A stretch of DNA of 64,000 bases. Source: Gordonia sp. ABSL11-1. Lineage in GTDB: Bacteria; Actinomycetota; Actinomycetes; Mycobacteriales; Mycobacteriaceae. The first letter of the stretch is position 1, and the number at the start of each line of letters is the position of its first letter. Under the pieces are notes generated by a model. That model saw nothing but the letters and a program-made list of their open reading frames with translations. It was not told the origin of the DNA and made no database searches. The stretch is taken from NCBI RefSeq assembly GCF_030315685.1, contig NZ_JASXSI010000020.1, positions 1-64,000 of the forward strand, in the 5' to 3' direction. A program made the translations under genes and the position numbers. Below are positions 41,562 through 49,906 of the stretch, piece by piece.

Positions 41562-43004
41562 GTGACCGACCCCGAACGCCGTACTCGCCTGCTGGCATCG
41601 GCGGCCGTGACGTTGCGGGGACTCTCCGACGTTCTGGTGCCGCTGGGAGCCGCTTTCGCCGACGCCGGACACGAACTCTTCCTCGTGGGCGGCTCGGTGC
41701 GCGACGCGGTCCTCGGCCGGCTGTCCGGCGACCTCGACTTCACCACCGATGCCCGGCCCGACCAGGTGTCGGCGCTGCTGGCGGGGTGGGCCGACGCACA
41801 ATGGGACACCGGCATCGACTTCGGCACCATCAGCGCGCGCAAGGGCGATCAGATCGTCGAGATCACCACCTACCGCGCCGACTCCTACGACCGGGTGTCG
41901 CGGAATCCCCAGGTGGTGTTCGGGGAAACGCTCGACGACGACCTCGTCCGGCGCGACTTCACCATCAACGCGATGGCGGTCCGGATCGGCCCGGACGGAC
42001 CGGCCGACTTCTGCGATCCGCTCGACGGACTCGCCGCACTGCTCGCCGGCGTCATCGACACCCCCGCGACGCCCCAGGAGTCGTTCGACGACGACCCGCT
42101 GCGGATGCTGCGCGCGGTCCGATTCGTCTCCCAGCTCGGATTCCGGGTCGCGCCCCGGGTGTTCGACGCCATCACGGACATGGCGGGGCAGATCGAGCGG
42201 ATCACCGCCGAACGCGTCCGCGCCGAGCTCGACAAGATGATCCTGGGCGAGCACCCGCTCGAGGCCATCGATCTCATGGTCGACACCGGTCTCGCCGAAC
42301 GTGTCCTGCCCGAGGTGCCGGGCATGAAGCTCACCATCGACGAGCATCACCAGCACAAGGACGTCTATCAGCATTCGCTGACGGTGCTGAAGCAGGCGAT
42401 CGACCTCGAGGTCGGCGATCCCGACCTGGTCCTCCGATGGGCTGCGCTGCTGCATGACATCGGGAAGCCGGCGACACGACGCCACGAGCCGGGCGGTGGG
42501 GTCAGCTTCCACCACCACGAGGTCGTCGGCGCGAAGATGGTCCGCAAGCGGATGCGCGCACTGAAGTACCCGAAGGCCGTCGTCGACGACGTGTCACAGC
42601 TGGTGTTCCTGCATCTGCGGTTCCACGGATACGGCGACGGCACCTGGACCGATTCCGCGGTCCGCCGATACGTCACCGATGCCGGCGATCTCCTCGACCG
42701 GCTGCACAAGCTGGTCCGCGCCGACTGCACGACCCGTAACAAGCGGCGCGCCCGCCGCCTGCAGGACAACTACGACCACCTCGAGCACCGGATCGCCGAC
42801 CTGAAGGCGGCCGAGGATCTCGACCGGGTGCGGCCCGACCTCGACGGCAACGCCATCATGGAACTCCTCGGCCTGCGGCCGGGCCCGCAGGTCGGTCAGG
42901 CGTGGCGGTTTCTCAAGGAACTGCGCCTCGACCGCGGTCCCCTCACCCGCGACGAGGCCGAGCAGGCTCTGCGGGAATGGTGGGCGGCCACCTCCGAGCG
43001 CTGA
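41562..43004 (+). CDS. pcnA: CCA tRNA nucleotidyltransferase
   Basis: 480 residues from the GTG at 41562. The nucleotidyltransferase head has LFLVGGSVRDAVLG and the metal-binding DLDFTTDARP, then RRDFTINAMAVRI and the nucleotide-selecting DDPLRMLRAVRF. A C-terminal HD domain shows LLHDIGKPATR and FHHHEVVGAKMV. Together this is the HD-containing class I-like tRNA CCA/poly(A) polymerase seen in mycobacteria (PcnA, Rv3907c). It repairs or adds the 3' CCA of tRNAs, such as the tRNA-Ile in this window. It is divergent from the Nudix gene across 213 bases that show no other feature. Confidence 0.95.
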   Translation: MTDPERRTRLLASAAVTLRGLSDVLVPLGAAFADAGHELFLVGGSVRDAVLGRLSGDLDFTTDARPDQVSALLAGWADAQWDTGIDFGTISARKGDQIVEITTYRADSYDRVSRNPQVVFGETLDDDLVRRDFTINAMAVRIGPDGPADFCDPLDGLAALLAGVIDTPATPQESFDDDPLRMLRAVRFVSQLGFRVAPRVFDAITDMAGQIERITAERVRAELDKMILGEHPLEAIDLMVDTGLAERVLPEVPGMKLTIDEHHQHKDVYQHSLTVLKQAIDLEVGDPDLVLRWAALLHDIGKPATRRHEPGGGVSFHHHEVVGAKMVRKRMRALKYPKAVVDDVSQLVFLHLRFHGYGDGTWTDSAVRRYVTDAGDLLDRLHKLVRADCTTRNKRRARRLQDNYDHLEHRIADLKAAEDLDRVRPDLDGNAIMELLGLRPGPQVGQAWRFLKELRLDRGPLTRDEAEQALREWWAATSER

Positions 43005-43005
43005 G

Positions 43006-43066
43006 CGAGCCCGCGAGCGGAACCTGCTCCCTGAGAGGAGTGAGCCCGCGAGCGTCACGAAGGGGC
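43006..43066. repeat. REP-like intergenic repeat
   Basis: GAGCCCGCGAGCG occurs twice 36 bases apart, and CCCTGAG...CGAAGGG form an imperfect dyad. It resembles the palindromic extragenic repeats common in Gordonia and Rhodococcus. It lies between the convergent pcnA and lipid kinase genes and may act as a terminator. It slightly overlaps the kinase stop region. Confidence 0.45.
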
Positions 43067-44170
43067 GAATACCTCCGCCGACGACGGCACCACCTCGAAC
43101 ACCGCGGGCAGCTCGCCGACGAGGTCACCGTCGATCGACACCAGAGCCGTTGGGTCGCAATAGAGTTCGATCTCCCTGCCGCGCAAGGTGCGCACCATCG
43201 GGTGCGCGAGGTGGCGGCCGGTGAAGACGGTGGGGAACACCTTGGCGACGGTGAGGCGGGCGAATCGGGAGGGTCTGCTCGCCATCGTGACGTCGAGCAG
43301 ACCGTCGGTGATGGAGGCGTTCGGGGTGATCAGCATGCCACCGCCGTAGGAGGCGGTGTTGCCGATGGCGGCGAACACGAGGTCGCCGTCGAGCTTCGTG
43401 TCGTCGACGCGCACGTGATAGTGCCGCGACCGCAGACCGACCAGCTCGCGGAGGGCAGCCAGGGTGTAGCGGGATTGACCCTTCGGCCACGACATCCCCA
43501 CCGCCCGCGCGGTGACGGAGGCGTCGAAACCCGTTGCGGCGACGGTGGAGAACAGTTCGGAGCGACCGTCGGGAAAGGTGACCCGCCCCAGGTCGATGGT
43601 GCGGGTGTGGCCACGGCTGATCAATTCGACGGCGGCGTCGACGTCCTCGATGGGGATGTCGAGGTTGCGGGCGACGTCGTTGCCCGATCCGGCGGGGATC
43701 ACGCCGATCGGCGTGCCGGTCCCGAAGGCGGCCTCCAGCGCCAGCCGGATGCTGCCGTCTCCGCCCACCACCGCGAGGGCGTCGGTGTCACCGCGCGCGG
43801 CCTTGCCGGCGCGCTCGGCGGCCTCGGCCGCGTCCCGTCCGACGATGAGTTCGGTGTCGACCCCTCGCGAGCGGAAGGCGGCGACCGCCTCGTCGGCGAT
43901 CATCTTCCCGGCGCCGTGGCGCGCATGCGGATTCGCCAGGACCGTGACGTGGCCTGGGACGCGGGAGACACCGCCGGAGCGGTGGCCGGCAGTGGCGGCG
44001 TCAGCGTCGGTCGGCACAGCGGTGTCGGTCTCCACAGCGTCGGTCTGCACAGCGTCGGTCTGCACAGCGTCGGTCTGCACAGCGTCGGTCTGCACAGCGG
44101 TGTCGGCGGGGATGTCGACATGGTTGTCGACGACGCTGTCGCGGGACGGGTCGTGGGTGGGAGCGCCCAT
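43055..44170 (-). CDS. Diacylglycerol kinase family lipid kinase
   Basis: 371 residues if started at the ATG at 44170. The catalytic domain begins near residue 70: VTVLANPHARHGAGKM, then VVGGDGSIRLALEAA (GGDGS in place of the usual GGDGT) and GVIPAGSGNDVARNL, followed by LFSTVAATGFDA and IGNTASYGGGMLITP. It phosphorylates diacylglycerol or a related lipid. The first 65 residues are a low-complexity repeat (DAVQT units) and may not be translated: the ATG leaves only 20 bases to the divergent TetR gene, while in-frame GTG codons lie downstream in the repeat. Confidence 0.88.
   Translation of the reverse strand: MGAPTHDPSRDSVVDNHVDIPADTAVQTDAVQTDAVQTDAVQTDAVETDTAVPTDADAATAGHRSGGVSRVPGHVTVLANPHARHGAGKMIADEAVAAFRSRGVDTELIVGRDAAEAAERAGKAARGDTDALAVVGGDGSIRLALEAAFGTGTPIGVIPAGSGNDVARNLDIPIEDVDAAVELISRGHTRTIDLGRVTFPDGRSELFSTVAATGFDASVTARAVGMSWPKGQSRYTLAALRELVGLRSRHYHVRVDDTKLDGDLVFAAIGNTASYGGGMLITPNASITDGLLDVTMASRPSRFARLTVAKVFPTVFTGRHLAHPMVRTLRGREIELYCDPTALVSIDGDLVGELPAVFEVVPSSAEVFAPS
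44013..44107. repeat. 15-bp tandem repeats at the 5' end of the lipid kinase gene
   Basis: Four near-identical copies of GTCGGTCTGCACAGC, flanked by diverged copies. On the minus strand they would encode TDAVQ repeats. They are either a coding repeat or an upstream regulatory repeat, depending on the true kinase start. Confidence 0.8.
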
Positions 44171-44190
44171 GGGTTACAGTGTTACACATC

Positions 44191-44793
44191 ATGTCAATCT
44201 GTAAAGAGGACATCGCCGATCAGGTCCTGGACGCCGCCCGCGACTGTCTGGTGCGTAAGGACGGCCGCAAGGTGACCGTCGCGGAGGTCGCCCGCGAGGC
44301 CGGCGTCAGCCGCCCGACTGTGTATCGCCGCTGGCCGGACATGTCCGAGATCCTGCGTGCCCTGCTCACCCGCGAGGTCCTCGGCATCATCTCCGCGGTG
44401 ACCGACGCGACACCCCTGCGCACCGCCGACTTCGACGCGACGATCGACCTCGTCGTCCGGGTGGCGGCCGCGTTGCGCGACGACGAACTCGTCGCCGCTC
44501 TGTGGCGGGAACAGCGCGAGTTCATGATGCCGTATGTCTTCGACCGTCTGGGTGCGAGCCAGCAGGGCGTGCTCACCATCCTGTCCGACTCGATCTCGCG
44601 CGGTCAGGAGCGCGGGCAGGTCCGTGACGGGGACCCGGAGAAGATGGCGTCGATGGTCTTGCTGATCACGCAGTCGGCGATCCAGTCGCGCGCGCTGGTC
44701 GAGTCGATCCTCGGCGACGAGTGGAGCCGGGAGTTGCACTACGCGTTGTCGTCGTATCTACGCCGACCCGAGCTGCTGCCGACGGCGACCTGA
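44191..44793 (+). CDS. TetR-family regulator coupled to glpD
   Basis: 200 residues from the ATG at 44191; an in-frame GTG at 44179 would add four residues. The HTH is KVTVAEVAREAGVSRPTVYRRWPDMSEILRALL (residues 32-64). The C-terminal ligand domain is helical. Direct GTTACA repeats at 44173 and 44181 and a TGTAA at 44200 may form its own operator. No ribosome site is seen, so the mRNA could be leaderless. The stop codon overlaps the glpD start as TGATG. It probably senses glycerol 3-phosphate or a lipid and controls glpD and perhaps the divergent lipid kinase. Confidence 0.9.
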   Translation: MSICKEDIADQVLDAARDCLVRKDGRKVTVAEVAREAGVSRPTVYRRWPDMSEILRALLTREVLGIISAVTDATPLRTADFDATIDLVVRVAAALRDDELVAALWREQREFMMPYVFDRLGASQQGVLTILSDSISRGQERGQVRDGDPEKMASMVLLITQSAIQSRALVESILGDEWSRELHYALSSYLRRPELLPTAT

Positions 44794-46331
44794 TGAGCGC
44801 TCTCAACGCGGAGCAGCGCTATGCGGCCCTCACCGCCCTCGCCGACGGCGTCACCACACTCGACGTCCTCGTCATCGGCGGCGGGATCACCGGCGCGGGT
44901 GTGGCTCTCGACGCCGCGACCCGTGGACTCTCGGTCGCGCTCGTCGAGGCGAACGACCTCGCCTTCGGCACGTCGCGGTGGAGCAGCAAGCTCGTGCACG
45001 GCGGCCTCCGATACCTGGCCGGCGGCGACCTGCCGATCGCCTACGAGAGCGCCGTGGAACGCCATCACCTCATGACGTCGATCGCCCCACACCTCATCCG
45101 GCCCCTGCGACAGGTGGTCCCGGACAACGGTTCTCGTGCTTCGTCGATGCTGATCCGGACCGGGTTCCGGGCCGGTGACGTGCTGCGGCGAGCAGCCCGC
45201 ACGCCGTCGTCGGTCCTCGCCGGACCGTCGCGACTGGGCGTCGACGAGGTCGTGGGCCTGTGTCCGACGGTGTCGACGACGGGGCTGCGCGGCGGCTCCG
45301 CCAGCACCGACGGACAGCTGATCGACGATGCCCGTCTCGTGGTCGCCGTCGCGCGCACGGCTGCCGCGTTCGGCGCACTCATCTGCACCCGGACACGCGC
45401 CGACCAGGTGACCGGAACCGGTGCGCGCCTGACCGATACACGCACGGGTGAGGGTTTCGACGTCTCTGCGCGGACCGTCGTCCACGCCGCGGGTGTGTGG
45501 GCGGGCGCCGTGGATCCGTCGGTGCGTCTGCGGCCCAGCCGGGGCACGCATCTCGTCTTCGACGCCGCCACCTTCGGTCATCCGACCGGCGCCCTGACCG
45601 TCCCGATCGCCGGATCCATCTCGCGGTTCGTGTTCGCGCTGCCCGAACAGCTCGGCCGTGTACATGTCGGACTCACCGATGTCGACGCGCCCGGCCCGAT
45701 CCCCGACGTCGCGCAGCCCGACGACGACGAGATCGACTTCCTCATCGACGCGGTGAATGTCGCACTCGCCCGACCTGTCTCACGCGCAGATGTCGTCGGG
45801 GCATACTCGGGGCTGCGTCCCCTGGTCGACACGGGTGCGGAGAGTGGTTCTGGTGCAGGCGATCTCGCCGACGTCTCCCGACGACACCGGGTGCAGGCCG
45901 ACGGCACGCTCATCGGTGTGCTCGGTGGCAAACTCACCACGTACCGCCGGATGGCGCAGGACGCCGTCGACGCCGCGGTCAGCGCGGGTGGCCTGACCGC
46001 GGGCGCCTGCATCACCACGATGACCCCGCTCATCGGCGCTGCGGGAGTTCGTCACCGCGGCGACCTCCCCGAGTCCCTGGTCGCGCGATTCGGTTCGGAG
46101 GCAGCGAAAGTCGTGTCGTCGGCGCGGGTGGACCGCCCGCTCGATCCGATCGCCGGAACCCTCGACGTCACGCGGGCGGAGGCGGAGTTCGCGGTGACCC
46201 ACGAGGGTGCACTCACCGTCGAGGACGTGCTCGACCGTCGCACCCGGATCGGGCTGGTGACCGGCGACGCCGACCTGGCGCGCCCGGCGATCGAGGAGAT
46301 CCTGGACGCGTCAGGGAGCCTGCGCGGCTGA
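44793..46331 (+). CDS. glpD: FAD-dependent glycerol-3-phosphate dehydrogenase
   Basis: 512 residues from the ATG at 44793. The FAD-binding Rossmann motif is VLVIGGGITGAGVALDAATRG, followed by the GlpD signature FGTSRWSSKLVHGGLRYLAGGD. The C-terminal part has GAYSGLRPLVD and LGGKLTTYRRMAQDAVDAA. It oxidises glycerol 3-phosphate to dihydroxyacetone phosphate at the membrane and feeds the respiratory chain. It is co-translated with the TetR gene. A lipid kinase on the other side uses lipids that yield the same metabolite on turnover. Confidence 0.94.
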   Translation: MSALNAEQRYAALTALADGVTTLDVLVIGGGITGAGVALDAATRGLSVALVEANDLAFGTSRWSSKLVHGGLRYLAGGDLPIAYESAVERHHLMTSIAPHLIRPLRQVVPDNGSRASSMLIRTGFRAGDVLRRAARTPSSVLAGPSRLGVDEVVGLCPTVSTTGLRGGSASTDGQLIDDARLVVAVARTAAAFGALICTRTRADQVTGTGARLTDTRTGEGFDVSARTVVHAAGVWAGAVDPSVRLRPSRGTHLVFDAATFGHPTGALTVPIAGSISRFVFALPEQLGRVHVGLTDVDAPGPIPDVAQPDDDEIDFLIDAVNVALARPVSRADVVGAYSGLRPLVDTGAESGSGAGDLADVSRRHRVQADGTLIGVLGGKLTTYRRMAQDAVDAAVSAGGLTAGACITTMTPLIGAAGVRHRGDLPESLVARFGSEAAKVVSSARVDRPLDPIAGTLDVTRAEAEFAVTHEGALTVEDVLDRRTRIGLVTGDADLARPAIEEILDASGSLRG

Positions 46332-46346
46332 GCGCCGTCGGCCGCC

Positions 46347-47438
46347 TCAGTAGCCCATCGTGCGCAGCGCGTCGGCCAGTCGATCGAGATCCTCGCGTTC
46401 GACATCGAGGTGCGGACTGACCCGTAGCACCGACTGCTCGGTTGCCAGCGGCGCACGCCACGAGTCGGCGCCGGTCACGAGGATCCCCGCCGACAGCAGC
46501 TTGTCGCGTGCCGCTTGCACATCCGACGGCTGCCACCCGGGTGGCGGGGCCAGGGTGGTGATGGCCGACGGTTCGTCGACGGGCTCGAGAACCTCCCAGC
46601 TGCCGATGCCGTCGAGACGTTCGCGGGTCGCCCGGCCGATGGCCGCGAGTTCGCGGAACACCCGCTGCTGACCGATCGCGAGCAACTCGGACACCGCGAC
46701 ACCCAGACCGAGCCGGCCGGCGACGAACGCCTCCGAACTCTCGATGCTCACCGCACGGAGCGCGTCCTTGCGGACGGCGACGAACCCGACTCCGCGCGGC
46801 CCGGCCAGCCACTTGCGGCTGGTGCCGTAGACGACGTCGGCGCCGGTGACCGTCGGCGTGTGTCCCGCCGACTGCGCCATGTCGACGACGACGGGTACAC
46901 CTGCGGCGTGCGCGATCTCGACGATGCGCGTGACCGGCTGCACCACACCGGATGCGGAGCCGATGTGGCAGATGTGGAGGAAGTCGGGCTGCTCGAACTG
47001 CAGCATGTTCTCGAGGGCATCGGTGTCGACGTGGCCCGCGATGTCGGCATCGGGAAGCGGCCGGACCGCGTACCCGCGCCGTTCGAATTCCACGAGGTTG
47101 GGGCCGAATTCGTTCTTGGCCACCCACACCGTCGTCGACATCGGCAGGTTCCAGTAGGTCAGCAATGCGCGCAGGGCCGCCCGCGCGCTCTCGCGGAACG
47201 CGAGCTCGTCCGGGGTGTGGCCGATGAGCGACGCGAGATCGCGCTTGTCCCGTGCGATCTCCTCCGCACGGTCCTCGGCGGCGATGTACGAACCACGTTC
47301 GGTCTCGCGCCAGAGGTGGGCGGAGATGGCACCGATGACGGCGTTCGAGGACCGGCCCGCGGCCGCGGAGTCGAGGTGGACGATCTCGGGGCGGAGGCGG
47401 GACCGGCGCCACTGTTCACCCAGTTCGCTCACGTACAT
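46347..47438 (-). CDS. Class V aminotransferase / EgtE-like C-S lyase
   Basis: 363 residues. A fold-type I PLP enzyme: HLDSAAAGRSSNAVIGAI at the start, VPVVVDMAQSAGHTP with the cofactor aspartate, and GTSRKWLAGPRGVGFVAVR with the PLP lysine. The opening residues and lysine loop resemble EgtE, the C-S lyase that completes ergothioneine synthesis; cysteine desulfurase-like enzymes are the alternative. No other egt gene is in the window, so the assignment is uncertain. It is convergent with glpD (15 bases apart) and divergent from the small membrane protein gene. Confidence 0.75.
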   Translation of the reverse strand: MYVSELGEQWRRSRLRPEIVHLDSAAAGRSSNAVIGAISAHLWRETERGSYIAAEDRAEEIARDKRDLASLIGHTPDELAFRESARAALRALLTYWNLPMSTTVWVAKNEFGPNLVEFERRGYAVRPLPDADIAGHVDTDALENMLQFEQPDFLHICHIGSASGVVQPVTRIVEIAHAAGVPVVVDMAQSAGHTPTVTGADVVYGTSRKWLAGPRGVGFVAVRKDALRAVSIESSEAFVAGRLGLGVAVSELLAIGQQRVFRELAAIGRATRERLDGIGSWEVLEPVDEPSAITTLAPPPGWQPSDVQAARDKLLSAGILVTGADSWRAPLATEQSVLRVSPHLDVEREDLDRLADALRTMGY

Positions 47439-47601
47439 AGACCCTGAACCTACCGGCCCTCGGCGCCCGGCCGGTCGGCGGCCCTCGCCCGGCCCACCCG
47501 GTCACGGACCTACCGTGGGCGCACACCGACGCCGATACTCGAGGGGCGAGGTGACCGTCGTCCCGGACGGCCCGAGACCGCCACCCAGGAAAGAGGATGC
47601 G

Positions 47602-47910
47602 ATGTCTGTTCCCGACACCCCGACGGCCCGTCGCGGCGAGTACTTCGGTGACCCGATCACCATCGACGATCACACGACCATGATCCCGGTGACGCGCCGC
47701 GGCCTTCGCGGCACGCGCGTTCCGGTCGGCGCGTACACCGTGACCGACGGGACGACGACGTGGACACCCGCCGTCGACCAGGGCCGTATTGCGATGATCG
47801 GCGTGCTGACCGGCCTGATCGCGGCGACCCTCGGGACGGCCGCGGTGTTGCGTCAGCCCCCATGGCCGCGGATGACGATCGAGACCGATCACGTGCCCGG
47901 GCATCGGTGA
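47602..47910 (+). CDS. Small single-pass membrane protein
   Basis: 102 residues from the ATG at 47602, with AGAGG about eight bases upstream. The N-terminal half (GEYFGDPITIDDHTTMIPVTRRG) faintly resembles the sporulation/stress YtfJ family, in which a GDPI...T.IPV pattern occurs, but this is weak. One membrane helix is clear (GRIAMIGVLTGLIAATLGTAAVL), followed by a short tail. It is followed after 45 bases by the Ca-binding-repeat gene on the same strand, suggesting a two-gene unit. Function unknown. Confidence 0.7.
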   Translation: MSVPDTPTARRGEYFGDPITIDDHTTMIPVTRRGLRGTRVPVGAYTVTDGTTTWTPAVDQGRIAMIGVLTGLIAATLGTAAVLRQPPWPRMTIETDHVPGHR

Positions 47911-47955
47911 CGCACCCGGACGGAACCGATCGGCCCTCCCGTGCGTCGAAAGACC

Positions 47956-48573
47956 ATGGACCCGGCCATCGAGTATCTGTTCGGCACCGGCGACGGGCAG
48001 ACGTCGTCGTGGGTGTCGGCCCCGGACGCCGACCTCGACGGTGACGGTCACGCCGATGCCGTGCGCCTCGACTTCGACGGCGACGGCCGTCGGGACGACG
48101 CGATGTGGGACACCGACGGTGACGGCACCGCGGACGTGGTGGCGATCGACCGTGACGACGACGGCCGGCCCGACGAGTTCTACCGGGACTCCGGTGCGGG
48201 TGTGTGGGGAGAGCGCGTGACGGATCCGCACACCCCGCCGGCGGATGATCGTCGACCGGGTGGGTCTGCAGAGGGACCGCCGGAGATTCCGCCGGCACCC
48301 GGACGCGTCGCGGATCCGCCGGTGAGGATGCCGACGACACCGCCGTCGGACGGGGATGCTGTCGTCGTGCGACGTTCGGAGGATCTCGACGGTGACGGGA
48401 CCGCGGACGTCGAACTGGTCGGCACCCGCCGCGCCGGGGTGCCGGTGGCGCAGCGCCTGTTCGTCGACTCCGACGGCGACGGACGATTCGACCGTGTCCT
48501 CGTCGACGAGGACGGGGACGGTCGCGCCGACGTCAGTTATGACGACCGTTCGCCTCGATTCGATCGTCGGTGA
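47956..48573 (+). CDS. Protein with DxDxDG calcium-binding repeats
   Basis: 205 residues from the ATG at 47956 (a GTG at 47941 is possible). It contains many EF-hand-like loops of the dockerin/thrombospondin type-3 pattern: DADLDGDGHAD, DFDGDGRRDD, DTDGDGTADV, DRDDDGRPDE, then after a Pro-rich linker DLDGDGTADV, DSDGDGRFD and DEDGDGRAD. No signal peptide is seen, so it may be cytoplasmic or use a non-classical route. It is encoded with the small membrane protein. Its 3' end overlaps the convergent MFS gene by 41 bases. No function is assigned; a calcium-sensitive scaffold is a guess. Confidence 0.8.
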   Translation: MDPAIEYLFGTGDGQTSSWVSAPDADLDGDGHADAVRLDFDGDGRRDDAMWDTDGDGTADVVAIDRDDDGRPDEFYRDSGAGVWGERVTDPHTPPADDRRPGGSAEGPPEIPPAPGRVADPPVRMPTTPPSDGDAVVVRRSEDLDGDGTADVELVGTRRAGVPVAQRLFVDSDGDGRFDRVLVDEDGDGRADVSYDDRSPRFDRR

Positions 48574-49864
48574 CCGGATGATGCTGCGGATAGGGCGGCG
48601 TGTGCAGGAAACGCACGACGACCGCGCTGATCAGGTACACGACGGTGCCCAGGATCAGCAGAACGTGTGACCGTCCGTCGGCGGGGATGGCCAGCGCGGC
48701 CAGCGTCACCGACCCGACGTAGGCGATGTTGAAGACGGCGTCCTGGACGGAGAACACCTGGCCGCGTACGGCGTCGCCGATGTCCACCTGCATCGCCACA
48801 TCGCCGCACAGTTTGGCGATCTGCCCGATGAGACCGAGGACGAATGCGGAGACACAGAACACGATCGCGTTGAACGTGAGCAGCGACAGCTCTGCGACCG
48901 CGCCGACGAGCAATGCGGTGATCAGCGTCGGGCGCCGCCCGAACCGGTCGACCGAGTACGGGGTCACGACGGCGGCCAGGAACGCGCCACCCGCCGTGAA
49001 CCCGGCGACGACACTCACCCCGGCGAGACCGTCGCCCAGGCCCGAATTCTTGCTCAGCACGAGCAACATGAGCGTGTTGACGCCGAACACGAGTCGGTGC
49101 GCACCGATCGCCGACAACGCCGCGGACACCGTCCGCGAACCGGCGACCGCCCGGACGCCGTGCAGCAGGCCGACGGTCACCGCGTGCACCGCGGATCGCC
49201 CCGGATCATCGGGTTCGTCGGGCCCGAGTTGCAGTCGGCCGAATCCGTGCGCCAGCGCAGCGGCGATGAGTGCGATGACCACACCGCCGAGCGTGGTGAG
49301 CGCGCTACCCGAGTTGTCGGGGCCGAAGATCGCGCGGAGGACCGCCGCGATGCCGGCGCCGACCGCGAGCATGCCCGCGCCCAGCGTCGTGAACAGTGCG
49401 TTGGTCGCCACGATGACGTCTCGATGGGCGACGTGTGGCAGTGACGCCGACAGTCCGGACGCGACGAACCGACTCGCACCGGTCACCGCGAGCGCGCCGA
49501 TGAGCACCACCGTGTCGGTGGCGCCCGTCGCGATCGCCAGGGCGACGAGCGAGATCAGGACGCCACGAATGACGTTGGCGTACATCAGGACGTGCCGTCG
49601 GTCCCAGTGGTCGAGCAGTGCGCCGGCGAACGGACCGATGACCGAGTAGGGCAGCAGCAGTACCGCCAGTCCGCCCGCCACGGCCAACGGATCGGCGTGC
49701 CGTTCGGGGTTGAACAGGATCGACGCGAAGAGCGCAGCCTGGAAGACACCGTCGGTGATCTGGCTGGTGAGCCTGACCGCCAACAGTCGGCCGAGACCGG
49801 GGGAATGTCCGAGCGAACGGACGAAACCCCGCAATCCGGCGGTGCCACGATCCGATGACATCAC
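48533..49864 (-). CDS. MFS transporter (Rv0037c-like)
   Basis: 443 residues; GTG 49864 or the adjacent ATG 49861. About 12 membrane helices, with a typical MFS loop 2-3 (LLDHWDRRHVLMYANVIRGV) and the second-half equivalent DRFGRRPTLITALLVG. An acidic central loop contains GPDEPDDPG. The gene is divergent from the YqgE/AlgH gene, the same arrangement as M. tuberculosis Rv0037c/Rv0038. The substrate is unknown; the sequence is of the drug/efflux type rather than the sugar type. The stop codon lies inside the end of the Ca-binding-repeat gene. Confidence 0.88.
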   Translation of the reverse strand: MMSSDRGTAGLRGFVRSLGHSPGLGRLLAVRLTSQITDGVFQAALFASILFNPERHADPLAVAGGLAVLLLPYSVIGPFAGALLDHWDRRHVLMYANVIRGVLISLVALAIATGATDTVVLIGALAVTGASRFVASGLSASLPHVAHRDVIVATNALFTTLGAGMLAVGAGIAAVLRAIFGPDNSGSALTTLGGVVIALIAAALAHGFGRLQLGPDEPDDPGRSAVHAVTVGLLHGVRAVAGSRTVSAALSAIGAHRLVFGVNTLMLLVLSKNSGLGDGLAGVSVVAGFTAGGAFLAAVVTPYSVDRFGRRPTLITALLVGAVAELSLLTFNAIVFCVSAFVLGLIGQIAKLCGDVAMQVDIGDAVRGQVFSVQDAVFNIAYVGSVTLAALAIPADGRSHVLLILGTVVYLISAVVVRFLHTPPYPQHHPVTDDRIEANGRHN

Positions 49865-49906
49865 TGATCCAGACTACCGACCTCCGCCGCCCGGCCATGC
49901 GATGAT

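Noticed and set aside
44013-44107. Lipid kinase 5' repeats as CRISPR or integration site
   Set aside because: Short direct tandem units with no spacers and no mobile gene nearby.
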